From Mycobacterium szulgai (GTDB taxonomy: Bacteria > Actinomycetota > Actinomycetes > Mycobacteriales > Mycobacteriaceae), in assembly GCF_002116635.1 (NCBI RefSeq), contig NZ_LQPW01000049.1, positions 1 to 64,000 of the forward strand: a DNA stretch of 64,000 nt. Direction: 5' to 3'. Under the pieces are notes generated by a model. That model saw nothing but the letters and a program-made list of their open reading frames with translations, did not search any database and was not told the DNA's origin. Both the position numbers and the translations under genes were made by a program. How positions within the stretch are numbered: position 1 is the first letter of the stretch; each line of letters starts with the position of its first letter. Shown here piece after piece: positions 9,150 through 18,868 of the stretch.

Positions 9150-10319
9150 CTATACGAGTCGGGTTGCTGGACTCCTGGCCGAAGCCGTGCCGCGACCGGC
9201 ACGCACGATTCGCCAGCGACCGTCGCGGCACTCTGCCAGGCCGCCCACTTCGAGGATCGCCAGCGGCCCCAGCACCTGGGCTGGCGGCAAGCCCGCGGCG
9301 ACGGCGATCTCATCGACGGTAACCGCGCCGCGGCCCGGCAACGACTCGTACACCTGCCGTTCGGGCTCACCGAGCCCGTCCAGGGGTGTGGCAGGTCGCG
9401 GCTCGTCGGCCGCCAGCTCACCGATGCGACCGACCAGCTCCACGATGTCGGCGGCGCGGGTGACCAGCTCCGCGCCGTTTCGCAGCAACGCATGACACCC
9501 GGCCGACGCCGACGACGTCACCGGCCCGGGGACCGCGGCCACCACCCGGCCCAATGCCCGCGCCCAGGCGGCCGTGTTCGCCGCGCCGCTGCGCAGCCCC
9601 GCTTCCACCACCACGGCTGCTCCCGCGACCGCGGCCACCAGACGATTGCGGGTGAGGAACCGGTACCGGGCCGGGCGCACACCGGGCGGGTATTCAGTGA
9701 ACACCAGCCCGTGCTGGGCAATGCGATGCAGCAGCGCCGAGTGCCCGGACGGGTAGAAGAGGTCGAGCCCGCCGGCCAGGACCGCCGCGGTGACACCGTC
9801 GGAAGCGAGCGCCGCCCGGTGCGCTGCGCCGTCGATGCCGTAGGCGCCGCCGGAGACGATCGCGATGTCGCGCTCGACCAATCCAGCTGCCAGCTCGGCC
9901 GTCATGTGTTCGCCGTAGGCTGTCGCGGCCCGGGTGCCGACCATGGCGACGGCGCGGTCGGCAACCTCATCCAGCCGTGCCGGGCCGAGCGCCCACAACA
10001 CCATCGGCGGCCCGCCGCGTGGCCTGTCCCGCGCCGCACAACCCGAGAATGCGGTGAAGGCCAAACCCGGCCACTCATCATCGTCGGGTGTGATCAATCG
10101 TCCGCCGCGGCGGGCGACCAGCTCGAGATCTGCTGCGGAGTGGTCGATTTCGCGTTTGGCCTCGGTGTGCTGGGCCACCGCTTGATCGACCAGTCCGCGC
10201 CGGACCCGGTCGGCCGCCTCTTCCGGGCCTATGCGTCGCACCAGGGCGGCCAGTGGCGCACAGGGCGGTTCGGCCACACGGGACAGATAGGCCCAAGCGC
10301 GCGCTGCGGGATCGGTCAT
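9150..10319 (-). CDS. dprA: DNA processing protein DprA
   Basis: DprA (Smf) binds single-stranded DNA and loads RecA in naturally transforming bacteria; in mycobacteria its role is unsettled. The start is the ATG at 10319 (MTDPAARAWAYLSR), giving 389 residues. The frame stays open further upstream but that part lies inside the ComM-like gene. The central Rossmann-like DprA domain shows VGTRAATAYGE, SGGAYGIDGAAHRAAL and LDLFYPSGHSALL. A C-terminal winged-helix-like part follows (VDEIAVAAGLPPAQVLG). The ATG overlaps the TGA of the upstream ComM-like gene, so the two are translationally coupled. Both belong to the competence-associated set. Confidence 0.92.
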   Translation of the reverse strand: MTDPAARAWAYLSRVAEPPCAPLAALVRRIGPEEAADRVRRGLVDQAVAQHTEAKREIDHSAADLELVARRGGRLITPDDDEWPGLAFTAFSGCAARDRPRGGPPMVLWALGPARLDEVADRAVAMVGTRAATAYGEHMTAELAAGLVERDIAIVSGGAYGIDGAAHRAALASDGVTAAVLAGGLDLFYPSGHSALLHRIAQHGLVFTEYPPGVRPARYRFLTRNRLVAAVAGAAVVVEAGLRSGAANTAAWARALGRVVAAVPGPVTSSASAGCHALLRNGAELVTRAADIVELVGRIGELAADEPRPATPLDGLGEPERQVYESLPGRGAVTVDEIAVAAGLPPAQVLGPLAILEVGGLAECRDGRWRIVRAGRGTASARSPATRLV

Positions 10320-11827
10320 CGCTGTGCTCCTCCTTGCCGAAAACTCAACGCTGTGGCGACTTCCTCGATGCCGGGCGAAGTTCGGCCGGCCAAATCGGCC
10401 AGACTCCACGCGACGCGCAGCGTGCGGTCCACGCCGCGGATGCTCAGCAAACCGCTGTCCAACGCCTTACCCAACGGGTCCATCGCAACCTTGCCGAGAC
10501 GGAACTTGCGGCGCAGCAATGACCCGCTGACTTCGGCGTTGGTGGAGAACCCATGCGCTCGCCACCGCTGGGCAGCTGAGTCGCGCGCCATGGCAACCCG
10601 TTGGCGCACCTGCATCGTCGACTCCCCGTCGGCGGGCGAAAACGCACCCGCCCGCACCGGATGCATCTGCACCCGCAAATCCACCCGGTCCAGCAGCGGA
10701 CCGGACAACTTGCCGAGGTAGCGCCGTTTCGCGGCGGCCGCACAGATGCAGTCCTGCGGAACGGTCGGTGCGCACGGACACGGGTTGGCCGCCATGATCA
10801 GCTGGAAGCGCGCCGGATAGCGGGCCACGCCGTCGCGGCGGGCCAGGCGAATTTCACCGTCCTCCAACGGTGTCCGCAGCGCTTCCAGCGCGCTCAGACT
10901 GATCTCGGCGCACTCGTCCAAGAACAACACTCCGCGATGCGCGCGGCTGACCGCACCCGGGCGCGCCATTCCCGAGCCGCCACCGACCAGCGCGGCAACG
11001 GTAGAACTGTGGTGCGGCGCGACGAACGGCGGCCGGGTGATCAACGGCGTTTGTCCGGATAGCAGGCCGGCCACCGAATGGATCGCGGTGACCTCTAGCG
11101 ACTCGCTCTCGGTCAGCGGCGGCAACAATCCCGGAAGGCGTTGCGCCAGCATGGTTTTACCGACGCCGGGCGGACCGGTCATCATGAGGTGATGCGCCCC
11201 GGCCGCGGCCACCTCGACGGCGAACCGGGCTTGCGATTGCCCGACCACGTCAGCCAGATCCACCGTGGCCTCGTCGGCCGGAGTTGTCGCTGCGATCCGG
11301 TCGTTAAGGCCGGCCGACCCGCTGAGCCAGCTCTGTAGTTGCTTCAGGGTACGAACCCCCCACACCTCAATGCCGTCGACCAGGCTGGCCTCGGCCAGGT
11401 TGTCAGCCGGAACAACGACGGCCGGCCAGCCGTCGCGTTTGGCGGCCAGCACGGCGGGCAGCACCCCGCGCACCGGCCGGACCCGTCCGTCCAGCGACAA
11501 CTCCCCCAGCAGCACGGTCTTTTCCAGCCGGTGCCACGGCTTCTTCCGCTGCGCCGAGAGCACCGCCGCGGCCAGCGCTATGTCGTAGACCGATCCCATT
11601 TTCGGCAGCGTCGCCGGCGACAGTGCGAGGGTGAGCCGCGCCATCGGCCAGGGGTTACCGCAATTGGTTACCGCCGCCCGGACCCGGTCACGGGACTCCT
11701 GCAACGCGGCATCGGGTAGTCCGACCAGATGAACGCCCGGCAGCCCGGAGGTGATGTCGGCCTCGATTTCGACTGTCTCGCCGTCCAATCCACGCACCGC
11801 GACCGAGAACGCACGTCCCAGCGCCAT
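10316..11827 (-). CDS. ComM-like / magnesium-chelatase-type AAA+ ATPase
   Basis: A 503-residue AAA+ protein of the YifB/ComM family. In competent bacteria ComM is a hexameric helicase that drives branch migration during transformation. Visible parts are an N-terminal Lon-protease-fold domain (MALGRAFSVAVRGLDGE to about 170), Walker A (GPPGVGKTMLAQRLPG), Walker B (GVLFLDE), a sensor-like segment, and a C-terminal Mg-chelatase domain with a Cys cluster (NPCPCAP, DCICAA). The start is the ATG at 11827, overlapping the stop of the UPF0102 gene. With dprA downstream it forms a DNA-uptake-type cassette, although no uptake machinery is seen in the window. Confidence 0.9.
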   Translation of the reverse strand: MALGRAFSVAVRGLDGETVEIEADITSGLPGVHLVGLPDAALQESRDRVRAAVTNCGNPWPMARLTLALSPATLPKMGSVYDIALAAAVLSAQRKKPWHRLEKTVLLGELSLDGRVRPVRGVLPAVLAAKRDGWPAVVVPADNLAEASLVDGIEVWGVRTLKQLQSWLSGSAGLNDRIAATTPADEATVDLADVVGQSQARFAVEVAAAGAHHLMMTGPPGVGKTMLAQRLPGLLPPLTESESLEVTAIHSVAGLLSGQTPLITRPPFVAPHHSSTVAALVGGGSGMARPGAVSRAHRGVLFLDECAEISLSALEALRTPLEDGEIRLARRDGVARYPARFQLIMAANPCPCAPTVPQDCICAAAAKRRYLGKLSGPLLDRVDLRVQMHPVRAGAFSPADGESTMQVRQRVAMARDSAAQRWRAHGFSTNAEVSGSLLRRKFRLGKVAMDPLGKALDSGLLSIRGVDRTLRVAWSLADLAGRTSPGIEEVATALSFRQGGAQR

Positions 11828-12204
11828 CAGCCGACGCCCTGCAGATGCATGATCTCCGGTGTCCGGCGCCGGCCGATTCGCACTCCGATCACGTCGATGC
11901 GGACCGTCGCCCAGTGCTCGTCCTGCCCTGCCAACCACAACCCGGCCAGCCGGCGCAGCCGTCGCACCTTTCGGTCGGTCACTGCGTGCGGCAGCCCGCC
12001 GTAGCCGTCACCGGTTCGCGTCTTGACCTCCACGAACACCACGGTGGCGGTGGCCGGGTTGCAAGCGATCACATCCAGTTCGCCATAGCGGCAGCGCCAG
12101 TTGCGGTGCAAGATCCGCAACCCCATCCCGGTCAGATGGTCCACCGCGAGCGCCTCGCCCAGAGCTCCCAGCTCGATCCGGGTCATTGTCTTCAAGGTCG
12201 TCAT
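11827..12204 (-). CDS. UPF0102 (YraN) nuclease-fold protein
   Basis: A 125-residue cytoplasmic protein of the UPF0102/YraN family, which has a restriction-endonuclease-like fold. The conserved core is present: GELDVIA, FVEVKTRTGDGYGG (the E-x-K of the fold) and ITDRKVRRLRRLA-type helices (here VTDRKVRR). The start is taken as the ATG at 12204 (MTTLKTMTRIELG), which also begins the M. tuberculosis protein Rv2898c as I remember it. It is the first gene of a three-gene overlapping run with the ComM-like ATPase and dprA. Its own role is not established. Confidence 0.88.
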   Translation of the reverse strand: MTTLKTMTRIELGALGEALAVDHLTGMGLRILHRNWRCRYGELDVIACNPATATVVFVEVKTRTGDGYGGLPHAVTDRKVRRLRRLAGLWLAGQDEHWATVRIDVIGVRIGRRRTPEIMHLQGVG

Positions 12205-12332
12205 GCGGCCAGGTTGCACGCCCGACCCGACAACACCGGCCCGTCCGGATCCAAAGCGGGCCGTTGCGGCGACGTTTGTCCACACTCGCGGGTCTATCCA
12301 CAAGCCCGGTTCAAATGTGCACCAACAGCTTT

Positions 12333-12400
12333 GAGAGTGCGCTCAGGGCGTCACCGCCGCGATTCCGCCGCCGTGGATACACACTCGAAGACGACGCTAA
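12333..12400. repeat. Short intergenic repeat, copy 2
   Basis: This stretch between the UPF0102 gene and fdhD resembles the intergenic sequence at 6034-6112: AGAGTGCGCTCAGGGCG at one end and TACACACTCGAAGACGACG at the other, separated by a GCC-rich centre. It overlaps the last codons of fdhD. A terminator-like or repeat-family role is possible. Confidence 0.4.
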
Positions 12401-13218
12401 GTAATCCGGTCGGCCCCGGTGTAGACGTTCATCGAGTCCTCACGCAGGAAAGCCACCAGCGTCATCCCGGACTCTTCGGCCAGCGACACGGCCAGCGACG
12501 ACGGCGCCGACACCGCGGCCAGCACCGGAATACCGGCCAGCAGTGCCTTCTGGGTCAACTCGAACGACGCGCGGCCGCTGACCAGAAGCACCGCGGCCCC
12601 CAGGGGTATCCGGTCCTGCTCCAGCGCCCAGCCGATCACCTTGTCCACGGCGTTATGCCGGCCGATGTCCTCGCGCACGGCCTGCATCGCGCCGTCCACC
12701 CCGAACAGCGCCGCGGCGTGCAACCCTCCGGTACTGGCGAAAACCTTTTGCGCACTGCGCAATTGGTCCGGCATAGCCTTCAAAGTGGCGGCGCTTACGG
12801 TAGCGGGATCCTCGGCGGGTGAGAACCGGCTGATCAGGCGCACCGCTTCCAGCGATGCCTTGCCGCAGACCCCACACGATGAGGTGGTGTAGAAGTTGCG
12901 GGTCACATCGAGGTCTGGCAGGTCGACCCCGTCCGCCAGTGTTACGTCGAGAACGTTGTAAGTGTTGGCGCCGTCCTCGCCGCGCCCGTCGCAGTAGCGC
13001 GCGGTCAGCACGTCTTCGCGGCGTGTGATAACGCCTTCAGTCAGCAGAAAGCCTTGTGCCAGTTCGATATCGGAGCCCGGAGTGCGCATCGTCACGGTGA
13101 CCGGCATCCCGTTGAGGCGGATCTCCAGCGGCTCCTCAACGGCTAGAGTCTCCGCCCGGGTGACCGCTTGACCGGCGCTGAGATGCTTTACGCGGCGGCG
13201 CGCCGTTACGTGTCCCAC
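12397..13218 (-). CDS. fdhD: Formate dehydrogenase accessory sulfurtransferase FdhD
   Basis: FdhD passes sulfur from a cysteine desulfurase to the molybdenum cofactor of formate dehydrogenases. The 273-residue protein has the family core, including [12 protein letters not shown] and the Cys loop SSCGVCGK with Cys115 and Cys118, and the C-terminal substrate pocket ([24 protein letters not shown]). Translation starts at a GTG whose first G is the last base of the FdhF-like TAG stop, so the two genes are coupled. It presumably matures the enzyme encoded just upstream. Confidence 0.95.
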   Translation of the reverse strand: MGHVTARRRVKHLSAGQAVTRAETLAVEEPLEIRLNGMPVTVTMRTPGSDIELAQGFLLTEGVITRREDVLTARYCDGRGEDGANTYNVLDVTLADGVDLPDLDVTRNFYTTSSCGVCGKASLEAVRLISRFSPAEDPATVSAATLKAMPDQLRSAQKVFASTGGLHAAALFGVDGAMQAVREDIGRHNAVDKVIGWALEQDRIPLGAAVLLVSGRASFELTQKALLAGIPVLAAVSAPSSLAVSLAEESGMTLVAFLREDSMNVYTGADRIT

Positions 13219-15548
13219 TAAGACGCCGGTTCCAATCGAACGATGACAGCCTTGGAGACCGGGGTGTTTGATTTGTCCGCGGTGTGATCAAGCGGCACCA
13301 GCGGATTGGTCTCCGGGTAGTAGGCGGCGGCATTGCCGGCTGGAGTCGAATACTCCACTACCAGAAAGTCTTTGGCGCGACGCTCCTGCAACCGCGAGTC
13401 AGCGTCGGTCCACTCCGACACCAAATCGACGCGGTCGCCTGCGCGCAAGCCCAGCGACGCGATGTCGGCAGGGTTGACGAATACCACCCGGCGCCCGCCC
13501 TTCACCCCGCGATAGCGGTCGTCGAGCCCATAGATCGTGGTGTTGTACTGGTCGTGACTGCGCAGGGTCTGCAAAACCAGCCGGCCTGGCGGCACCGGCA
13601 CCCACTGCAGCGGGTTGACCGCGAAGTTGGCTTTGCCCGTGCTGGTGTGGAATTCGCGTGCATCCCGCGGTGGATGCGGCAACTGGAAGCCGTCGGGCTG
13701 GCGCACTTTGCGGTTGTAGTCGTCGCAGCCAGGCACCACCGCGGCGATCGCGTCACGGATGCTGTCGTAGTCGGCGGCAAACCGCTCCCACGGTACCGGA
13801 TGCTGGGGCCCCAGCAGCGTGCGGGCCAGCCGGCAGATGATTTCGACCTCGCTGCGCACCTGGTCGCTGGGCGGCTGCAGACTGCCCCGCGACAGATGCA
13901 CCATGGACATCGAATCCTCAACTGACACAAGCTGTTTACGTCCGCCACGGATATCCCGGTCGGTGCGCCCCAGCGTCGGCAGGATCAGCGCAGTATGGCC
14001 GTGCACGAGATGGCTGCGGTTGAGTTTGGTCGAAACCTGAACGGTGAGAGCGCAATTGCGCAAGGCCGCCTCGGTAACGCCGGTATCCGGGGTGGCCGAC
14101 GCGAAGTTGCCGCCCATCCCCATGAAGAACTTGGCCTGCCCGTCGCGCATGGCGCGGATCGCGGCAACGGTGTCGTAGCCGTGCCGGCGCGGGCTGACAA
14201 TGCCGAACCGGCGATCCAGCGCCACCAAGAACTCCTCGGGCATCTGCTCCCAGATGCCCATGGTGCGATCGCCCTGCACGTTGGAATGCCCACGAACCGG
14301 GCACACCCCCGCGCCGGGCTTTCCGATCATGCCACGCAGCAGCAACAGGTTGGTGACCTCCCCGATGGTGGCCACCGCGTGGGTGTGCTGAGTAAGACCC
14401 ATCGCCCAGCACACGACGGTGCGCTGCGAGGCCATCAGCATTGCCGCGACCCGCTCGAGTTGGGCGCGCTCGACGCCGGTGGCCTCGAGCACGGTGTCGA
14501 AGTCCACCTGCAAGGTCGCGCGCCGATACTCGTCGAACCCGGCGCAGTGCGCGTCGACGAATGCCTGGTCGACGACGGTTCCCGGTGCGCGGTCCTCAGC
14601 ATCCAGCAAAATCCTGCCCAACCCGGCGAACAGCGCCATGTCCCCGCCAAGGCGGATCTGCACGAATTCGTCGGCGATCGGGACGCCGTGTCCCACAACA
14701 CCTTTCACCCTCTGCGGATCCTTGAACCGGATCAGTCCGGCTTCCGGCAATGGGTTGACCGCGATGATTTTGGCGCCGTTGGCCTTTGCTTTTTCCAGAA
14801 TCGACAGCATGCGCGGATGGTTGGTGCCGGGGTTCTGCCCGGCGATCAGGATCAAGTCGGCATGCGCGACGTCGTCGACGGTGACCGACCCCTTGCCGAT
14901 GCCGATCGACTCGGTCAACGCCGAGCCCGACGACTCATGGCACATGTTGGAGCAGTCGGGCAGGTTGTTGGTGCCGAAGCTGCGGACCAGCAACTGATAA
15001 CAGAAGGCGGCTTCATTGCTGGTGCGTCCTGAGGTGTAGAACACCGCCTCATCCGGGCTGTCCAAGCCGCCCAGCTGCTCGGCGATCAACTGGTAAGCGT
15101 CGTCCCAGCTGATCGGCCGGTAATGAGCTGAGCCAGGACGCAACACCATCGGATGAGCCAGGCGCCCTTGCTGAGAGAGCCAGTACTCGGGCATGCCGGA
15201 TAGCTCGCTGACCGAGTGCCGCGCGAAGAACTCCGCCGTGACCGTGCGTTTGGTGGCTTCCTCGGCGACGGCCTTGGCGCCGTTCTCACAGAACTCGGCC
15301 AGCTTGCGGCCGCCGTGCTCCTCCGGCCATGCACACCCCGGGCAGTCGAAGCCGTGGCGCTGATTCAGCCGGGCCAGCGCAGCCGCGGTGCGCAGCGCAC
15401 CCATCTGCTGCAGTCCACGCTGCAGCGACACCAGCACGGCCCGCACACCCGCCGCCTCGTGTTTGCGCGGCGAGACTGTCACCGCATGCTCGTCGTAATC
15501 GGCGGGTATGTCGCCAAATGCGCCGCCAGCTGAGCCTTGTACTCTCAC
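13218..15548 (-). CDS. FdhF-like molybdopterin oxidoreductase
   Basis: A 776-residue molybdopterin bis-MGD enzyme of the FdhF-like alpha-subunit type. It starts at GTG 15548. N-terminal Cys residues are limited to a CPGC pair near residue 75, and the usual three-or-four-Cys iron-sulfur motif of formate dehydrogenases is not evident. Core motifs are present: [38 protein letters not shown], and the C-terminal molydopterin-binding domain with [14 protein letters not shown]. Formate is the traditional substrate assignment for the Rv2900c family, but the reaction is not proven by sequence. No other dehydrogenase subunits are adjacent; only fdhD is coupled downstream. Confidence 0.9.
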   Translation of the reverse strand: MRVQGSAGGAFGDIPADYDEHAVTVSPRKHEAAGVRAVLVSLQRGLQQMGALRTAAALARLNQRHGFDCPGCAWPEEHGGRKLAEFCENGAKAVAEEATKRTVTAEFFARHSVSELSGMPEYWLSQQGRLAHPMVLRPGSAHYRPISWDDAYQLIAEQLGGLDSPDEAVFYTSGRTSNEAAFCYQLLVRSFGTNNLPDCSNMCHESSGSALTESIGIGKGSVTVDDVAHADLILIAGQNPGTNHPRMLSILEKAKANGAKIIAVNPLPEAGLIRFKDPQRVKGVVGHGVPIADEFVQIRLGGDMALFAGLGRILLDAEDRAPGTVVDQAFVDAHCAGFDEYRRATLQVDFDTVLEATGVERAQLERVAAMLMASQRTVVCWAMGLTQHTHAVATIGEVTNLLLLRGMIGKPGAGVCPVRGHSNVQGDRTMGIWEQMPEEFLVALDRRFGIVSPRRHGYDTVAAIRAMRDGQAKFFMGMGGNFASATPDTGVTEAALRNCALTVQVSTKLNRSHLVHGHTALILPTLGRTDRDIRGGRKQLVSVEDSMSMVHLSRGSLQPPSDQVRSEVEIICRLARTLLGPQHPVPWERFAADYDSIRDAIAAVVPGCDDYNRKVRQPDGFQLPHPPRDAREFHTSTGKANFAVNPLQWVPVPPGRLVLQTLRSHDQYNTTIYGLDDRYRGVKGGRRVVFVNPADIASLGLRAGDRVDLVSEWTDADSRLQERRAKDFLVVEYSTPAGNAAAYYPETNPLVPLDHTADKSNTPVSKAVIVRLEPAS

Positions 15549-15573
15549 GGCCTCAAGGTACCGCGATTGGCCC

Positions 15574-16554
15574 TTACACTGCAGCGGCCAGCGACGCCAA
15601 GGTCTCGGCCGAGGAATGCGTCGGGTGCCAGCCGAGTTCCCGCTGCGCCTTGCTGGTGTCCATCACGACCGATGCCCGCGCGGCGTGCAGCCATTCCACC
15701 GCGGACGGCAGGAAGGGCAGCCGGGAGATCGCCGCGGACGCCGCCGAAGCAGCGGCGGCGGGGACACGCACGGGCCGGCCGCCCAGCGCTCTTACGACGT
15801 CGGTGACCGTCACCTCGCCGTCACCGGCGATGTTGTACACGCCGGGCGGTGCCGGTGCCGTCGCGGCCAGCGCAATGGCGGTCGCTACGTCGTCGTGGTG
15901 CACCAACTGCATCGGAAAGCCCGCATCCGGCACCACCGGCTTCAACATGGGCAGCGCTCTGGCCACCGCACGGATCGGGGCCGGCAGCTGCTTCCATGGC
16001 ATCGCGTCGGACAGCGCGTGCGCCTCGGGTCCGGCGACGATGCACGGTCGCAAAACGAAGACCTCCAGCGAGGAACCTTTGGTGATTTCGGCAAGCGCCG
16101 CCTCACATGCGGCCTTCTGCTCGGAGTAGTAATGCTCCGGGCAACCACGTGCCGGTACATCTTCGGTGAGCGGTACCGGGTTATCCGGGTAGTAGCCGTA
16201 TGCGGCCACCGAGGATGTGTAGACGAGACGACGAGGCCGCTGCGCGGCAACGGTGGCCTCGAACACGTTGCGCGTGCCCTGCAAATTGATACGCGCGCTC
16301 TCTTCGCGCGAGCCCATGATGATGAACGCCAAGTGGATCACCACGTCGGCCTGTGCGACCAACGCGTCCACCGCCTCGCGGTCGAGAATGTCGCCCTGCT
16401 GATAGATGGTCTTCACCCAGCCCAGCATCGACGGATCGAAGGGCCGGCGCGCCATGCCGATGATCTTTTGCACGGTGGGATCGCGTTCCAAGGCCGTAAC
16501 CGCCGAAAGACCGATTTCGCCTGTCGGACCGGTGACGGCCACAGTGAGTCCCAC
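15574..16554 (-). CDS. NAD-dependent epimerase/dehydratase (extended SDR)
   Basis: A 326-residue extended short-chain dehydrogenase. The nucleotide-binding loop is TGPTGEIG (residues 8-15), the catalytic Ser is in VYTSSVAAYG (about 114-115) and the YxxxK motif is YSEQK with Tyr143 and Lys147. The start is the GTG at 16554 that begins VGLTVAVTG; the frame is open far upstream but overlaps the divergent WS/DGAT gene. The substrate is unknown; relatives act on nucleotide sugars or on sterol and lipid intermediates. It is not found at this place in M. tuberculosis and forms an inserted block with the next two genes. It is divergent from WS/DGAT across 120 bases. Confidence 0.82.
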   Translation of the reverse strand: MGLTVAVTGPTGEIGLSAVTALERDPTVQKIIGMARRPFDPSMLGWVKTIYQQGDILDREAVDALVAQADVVIHLAFIIMGSREESARINLQGTRNVFEATVAAQRPRRLVYTSSVAAYGYYPDNPVPLTEDVPARGCPEHYYSEQKAACEAALAEITKGSSLEVFVLRPCIVAGPEAHALSDAMPWKQLPAPIRAVARALPMLKPVVPDAGFPMQLVHHDDVATAIALAATAPAPPGVYNIAGDGEVTVTDVVRALGGRPVRVPAAAASAASAAISRLPFLPSAVEWLHAARASVVMDTSKAQRELGWHPTHSSAETLASLAAAV

Positions 16555-16674
16555 CCGAACTGGTGTTCCCGCGCCCGCCCAGGCCCAAACGCCGCGCCCC
16601 GGCGAGGCACATGTGTGCAAGCCGCTGGACGTGGTTATCCCGTCGGAATACATCACGACTTCGGGAGGCCAACC

Positions 16675-18048
16675 ATGCAGCTGATAGCACCGGCGGATGC
16701 GATGTTTCTGCTCGGCGAATCGCGCGAACATCCGATGCATGTGGGCAGCCTGCAGCTCTTCGAGCCGCCCGAGGAGGCCCCCGGGGAGGCAAACGACGGC
16801 TTTGTGACCGAGGCCTACGAATCGATGTTGCGGTGCACCGACGTGCAGCCCACGTTCCGCAAGCACCCGGCTTTTCTGGGTCCGATTACCAACCTGGCCT
16901 GGTCCTTCGACGACGACGTCGAGCTGGACTATCACTTTCGCCGTTCGGCCCTGCCCCGCCCGGGGCGGGTACGAGAACTGCTGGAGTTGGCGTCGCGGCT
17001 GCACGGCAGCTTGCTGGACCGGCACCGGCCGCTGTGGGAAGCGCATTTGGTCGAGGGACTCAATGACGGGCGCTATGCGGTCTACATCAAATTCCACCAC
17101 TCGCTGCAGGACGGCGTCTCCGCCCAGAAGTTGATGCAGCGTGCCTTCACCAGTGATCCCAGCGACGACGAGGTCCGCGTGCCCTGGGCGCTGAAGCCCC
17201 GCAAGCCGCGTGGTAGCTCGGGCCGGAACGCCTCGCCTCTGCAGATGCTGTCCCGCGCCCTGGACTCGGCGGCGGTCCTGGCACCGTCGACGCTGTCGCT
17301 GGCGCGCGCCGCGCTGCTCGAGCAACAACTGACCCTGCCGTTCCGGGCGCCCAAGACGATGTTCAACGTCCGGATCGGAGGCGCGCGGCGCGTCGCCGCC
17401 CAATCGTGGTCAATCGAGCGGATCAAGGCCGTCAAGGCCGCCGCGGACGTCACCTTCAACGACGTCGTGCTGGCGATGTCCGCCGGTGCGCTGCGTAGCT
17501 ATCTGCTCGAACGAAACGCCCTGCCCGAGGCTCCGTTGGTCGCGATGGTTCCGGTGAGCCTGCGTAAGGAAAACGAAATCGACGGCGGCGGGAACATGGT
17601 CGGCACCGTGCTGTGCAACCTCAACACCGACGCCGACGACGCCGGAACACGCCTGCACGCGATCAATGCCTCCATGCGCGACGCCAAGCAGGTATTCACC
17701 CAGCTGCCTCGGGTGCAGCAACTGGCCCTGTCGGGTTTCCTCACCGGCGGGTTGGTCTTCGCACTGATTCCGGGCTTTGTAGCAAGCGCACCCCCACCGT
17801 TCAACATCGTGATTTCGAACGTGCCGGGGTCCTCGGACCCGATGTATTGGCGTGGCGCGCGGATGACCGGCAACTATCCGCTCTCGATCGCCCTGGATGG
17901 CCAGGCGATGAACATCACCGTCACCACCAACGCCGAAAACCTCGACTTCGGAATCGTCGGCTGCCGGCGCAGCGTGCCGCACCTGCAGCACATGCTCGGT
18001 CATCTGGAAACATCGCTCAAAGATTTGGAACGCGCTGTCGGGGTATGA
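16675..18048 (+). CDS. WS/DGAT family O-acyltransferase
   Basis: A 457-residue wax ester synthase / diacylglycerol acyltransferase-family protein, which transfers acyl groups from acyl-CoA to diacylglycerol or fatty alcohols to make storage lipid. The N-terminal domain carries the catalytic motif HHSLQDG (His141-His142 to Asp146-Gly147) with the preceding PLWEAHLVEGL. The C-terminal WES domain shows NMVGTVLCNL, NIVISNVPGS and NYPLSIALDGQAMNITV. The ATG at 16675 follows a strong GGGAGG site. It belongs to the large mycobacterial Tgs family, but I cannot assign a member. Its neighbours suggest a lipid metabolism or storage unit: an epimerase divergent, a GAF-ANTAR regulator 81 bases downstream. 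Confidence 0.9.
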   Translation: MQLIAPADAMFLLGESREHPMHVGSLQLFEPPEEAPGEANDGFVTEAYESMLRCTDVQPTFRKHPAFLGPITNLAWSFDDDVELDYHFRRSALPRPGRVRELLELASRLHGSLLDRHRPLWEAHLVEGLNDGRYAVYIKFHHSLQDGVSAQKLMQRAFTSDPSDDEVRVPWALKPRKPRGSSGRNASPLQMLSRALDSAAVLAPSTLSLARAALLEQQLTLPFRAPKTMFNVRIGGARRVAAQSWSIERIKAVKAAADVTFNDVVLAMSAGALRSYLLERNALPEAPLVAMVPVSLRKENEIDGGGNMVGTVLCNLNTDADDAGTRLHAINASMRDAKQVFTQLPRVQQLALSGFLTGGLVFALIPGFVASAPPPFNIVISNVPGSSDPMYWRGARMTGNYPLSIALDGQAMNITVTTNAENLDFGIVGCRRSVPHLQHMLGHLETSLKDLERAVGV

Positions 18049-18129
18049 GGTTATGTTCGGCGACGGATAGTCTACGGCCAGGTATGCACGTCAACAGTGG
18101 CACCAGACGACAGCCGAAAGGAGGGCAAC

Positions 18130-18867
18130 GTGGCGGACGAATCGAAGGCTGTCTCATCACCAGGCGGGACAACCGCGGACCCGGCAACGGTCTTCGCTGC
18201 CCTCGCCGAGATCATCTATCAAGGCTTGGACGCCAGCGAGATGTATGCGGCCATCTGTGTTGCCGCGACTCTAATCGTCCCGGGGTGCGATCACGCCAGT
18301 CTGCTGGTGCGCCAGAACGATCGTTACGTCACCGTGGGTGCCAGCGACCGGCTCGCGCAGCGAATCGATGATCTGGAGCGCCTTGCCGGCGACGGCCCCT
18401 GCATCGACGCCATCGAAGAAGAAACGCCCCAAATCGAAACGGACCTGACGACACCCAACCAGTGGCCCAAGTTCGCGGCCCGGCTCGTCGAAGAAACGCC
18501 GGTGCGCGGCGCCATGGGATTTCGGCTGCTGATCGACAAACGCAAAGGCGCAGCACTGAACCTGTTCAGCGAAAAGGCCAACAGCTTCGACACCGAGTCC
18601 GCGGGGCGAGCGGCGGTATTGGCATCGTTTGCCAGCGTCGCCATCAACGCCGTCGCTCACGGCGAAGACGCCGGCAGCCTGCGGCGAGGACTGATCAGCA
18701 ACCGCGAAATCGGCAAGGCGGTCGGCATGCTGATGCTGCTGCACAATTTCAGCGAGGACGAAGCCTTCGACTTACTGCGGCGCCACTCGCAGAGCCTGAA
18801 CATCAAGCTGGCTGACGTCGCCCGCAAAGTCATCGACGCCCGCGGTCAGCTGCCGACGGCCGACTGA
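18130..18867 (+). CDS. GAF and ANTAR domain RNA-binding antiterminator
   Basis: A 245-residue regulator with an N-terminal GAF sensor (about residues 20-175) and a C-terminal ANTAR domain (about 183-240: NREIGKAVGMLM, AFDLLRRHSQSLNIKLADVARKV). ANTAR domains bind twin-hairpin RNA and prevent transcription termination; the GAF part would sense a ligand or redox state. The start is the GTG at 18130, seven bases after a clear AAAGGAGGG ribosome site. It lies in the same direction as the WS/DGAT gene, 81 bases downstream, and could be co-transcribed with it. I did not find a confident ANTAR target hairpin pair in the window. Confidence 0.88.
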   Translation: MADESKAVSSPGGTTADPATVFAALAEIIYQGLDASEMYAAICVAATLIVPGCDHASLLVRQNDRYVTVGASDRLAQRIDDLERLAGDGPCIDAIEEETPQIETDLTTPNQWPKFAARLVEETPVRGAMGFRLLIDKRKGAALNLFSEKANSFDTESAGRAAVLASFASVAINAVAHGEDAGSLRRGLISNREIGKAVGMLMLLHNFSEDEAFDLLRRHSQSLNIKLADVARKVIDARGQLPTAD

Positions 18868-18868
18868 G

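Noticed and set aside
16555..17403. Upstream extension of the epimerase frame
   Set aside because: It overlaps the WS/DGAT gene on the other strand, and the Rossmann N-terminus begins at the GTG at 16554.
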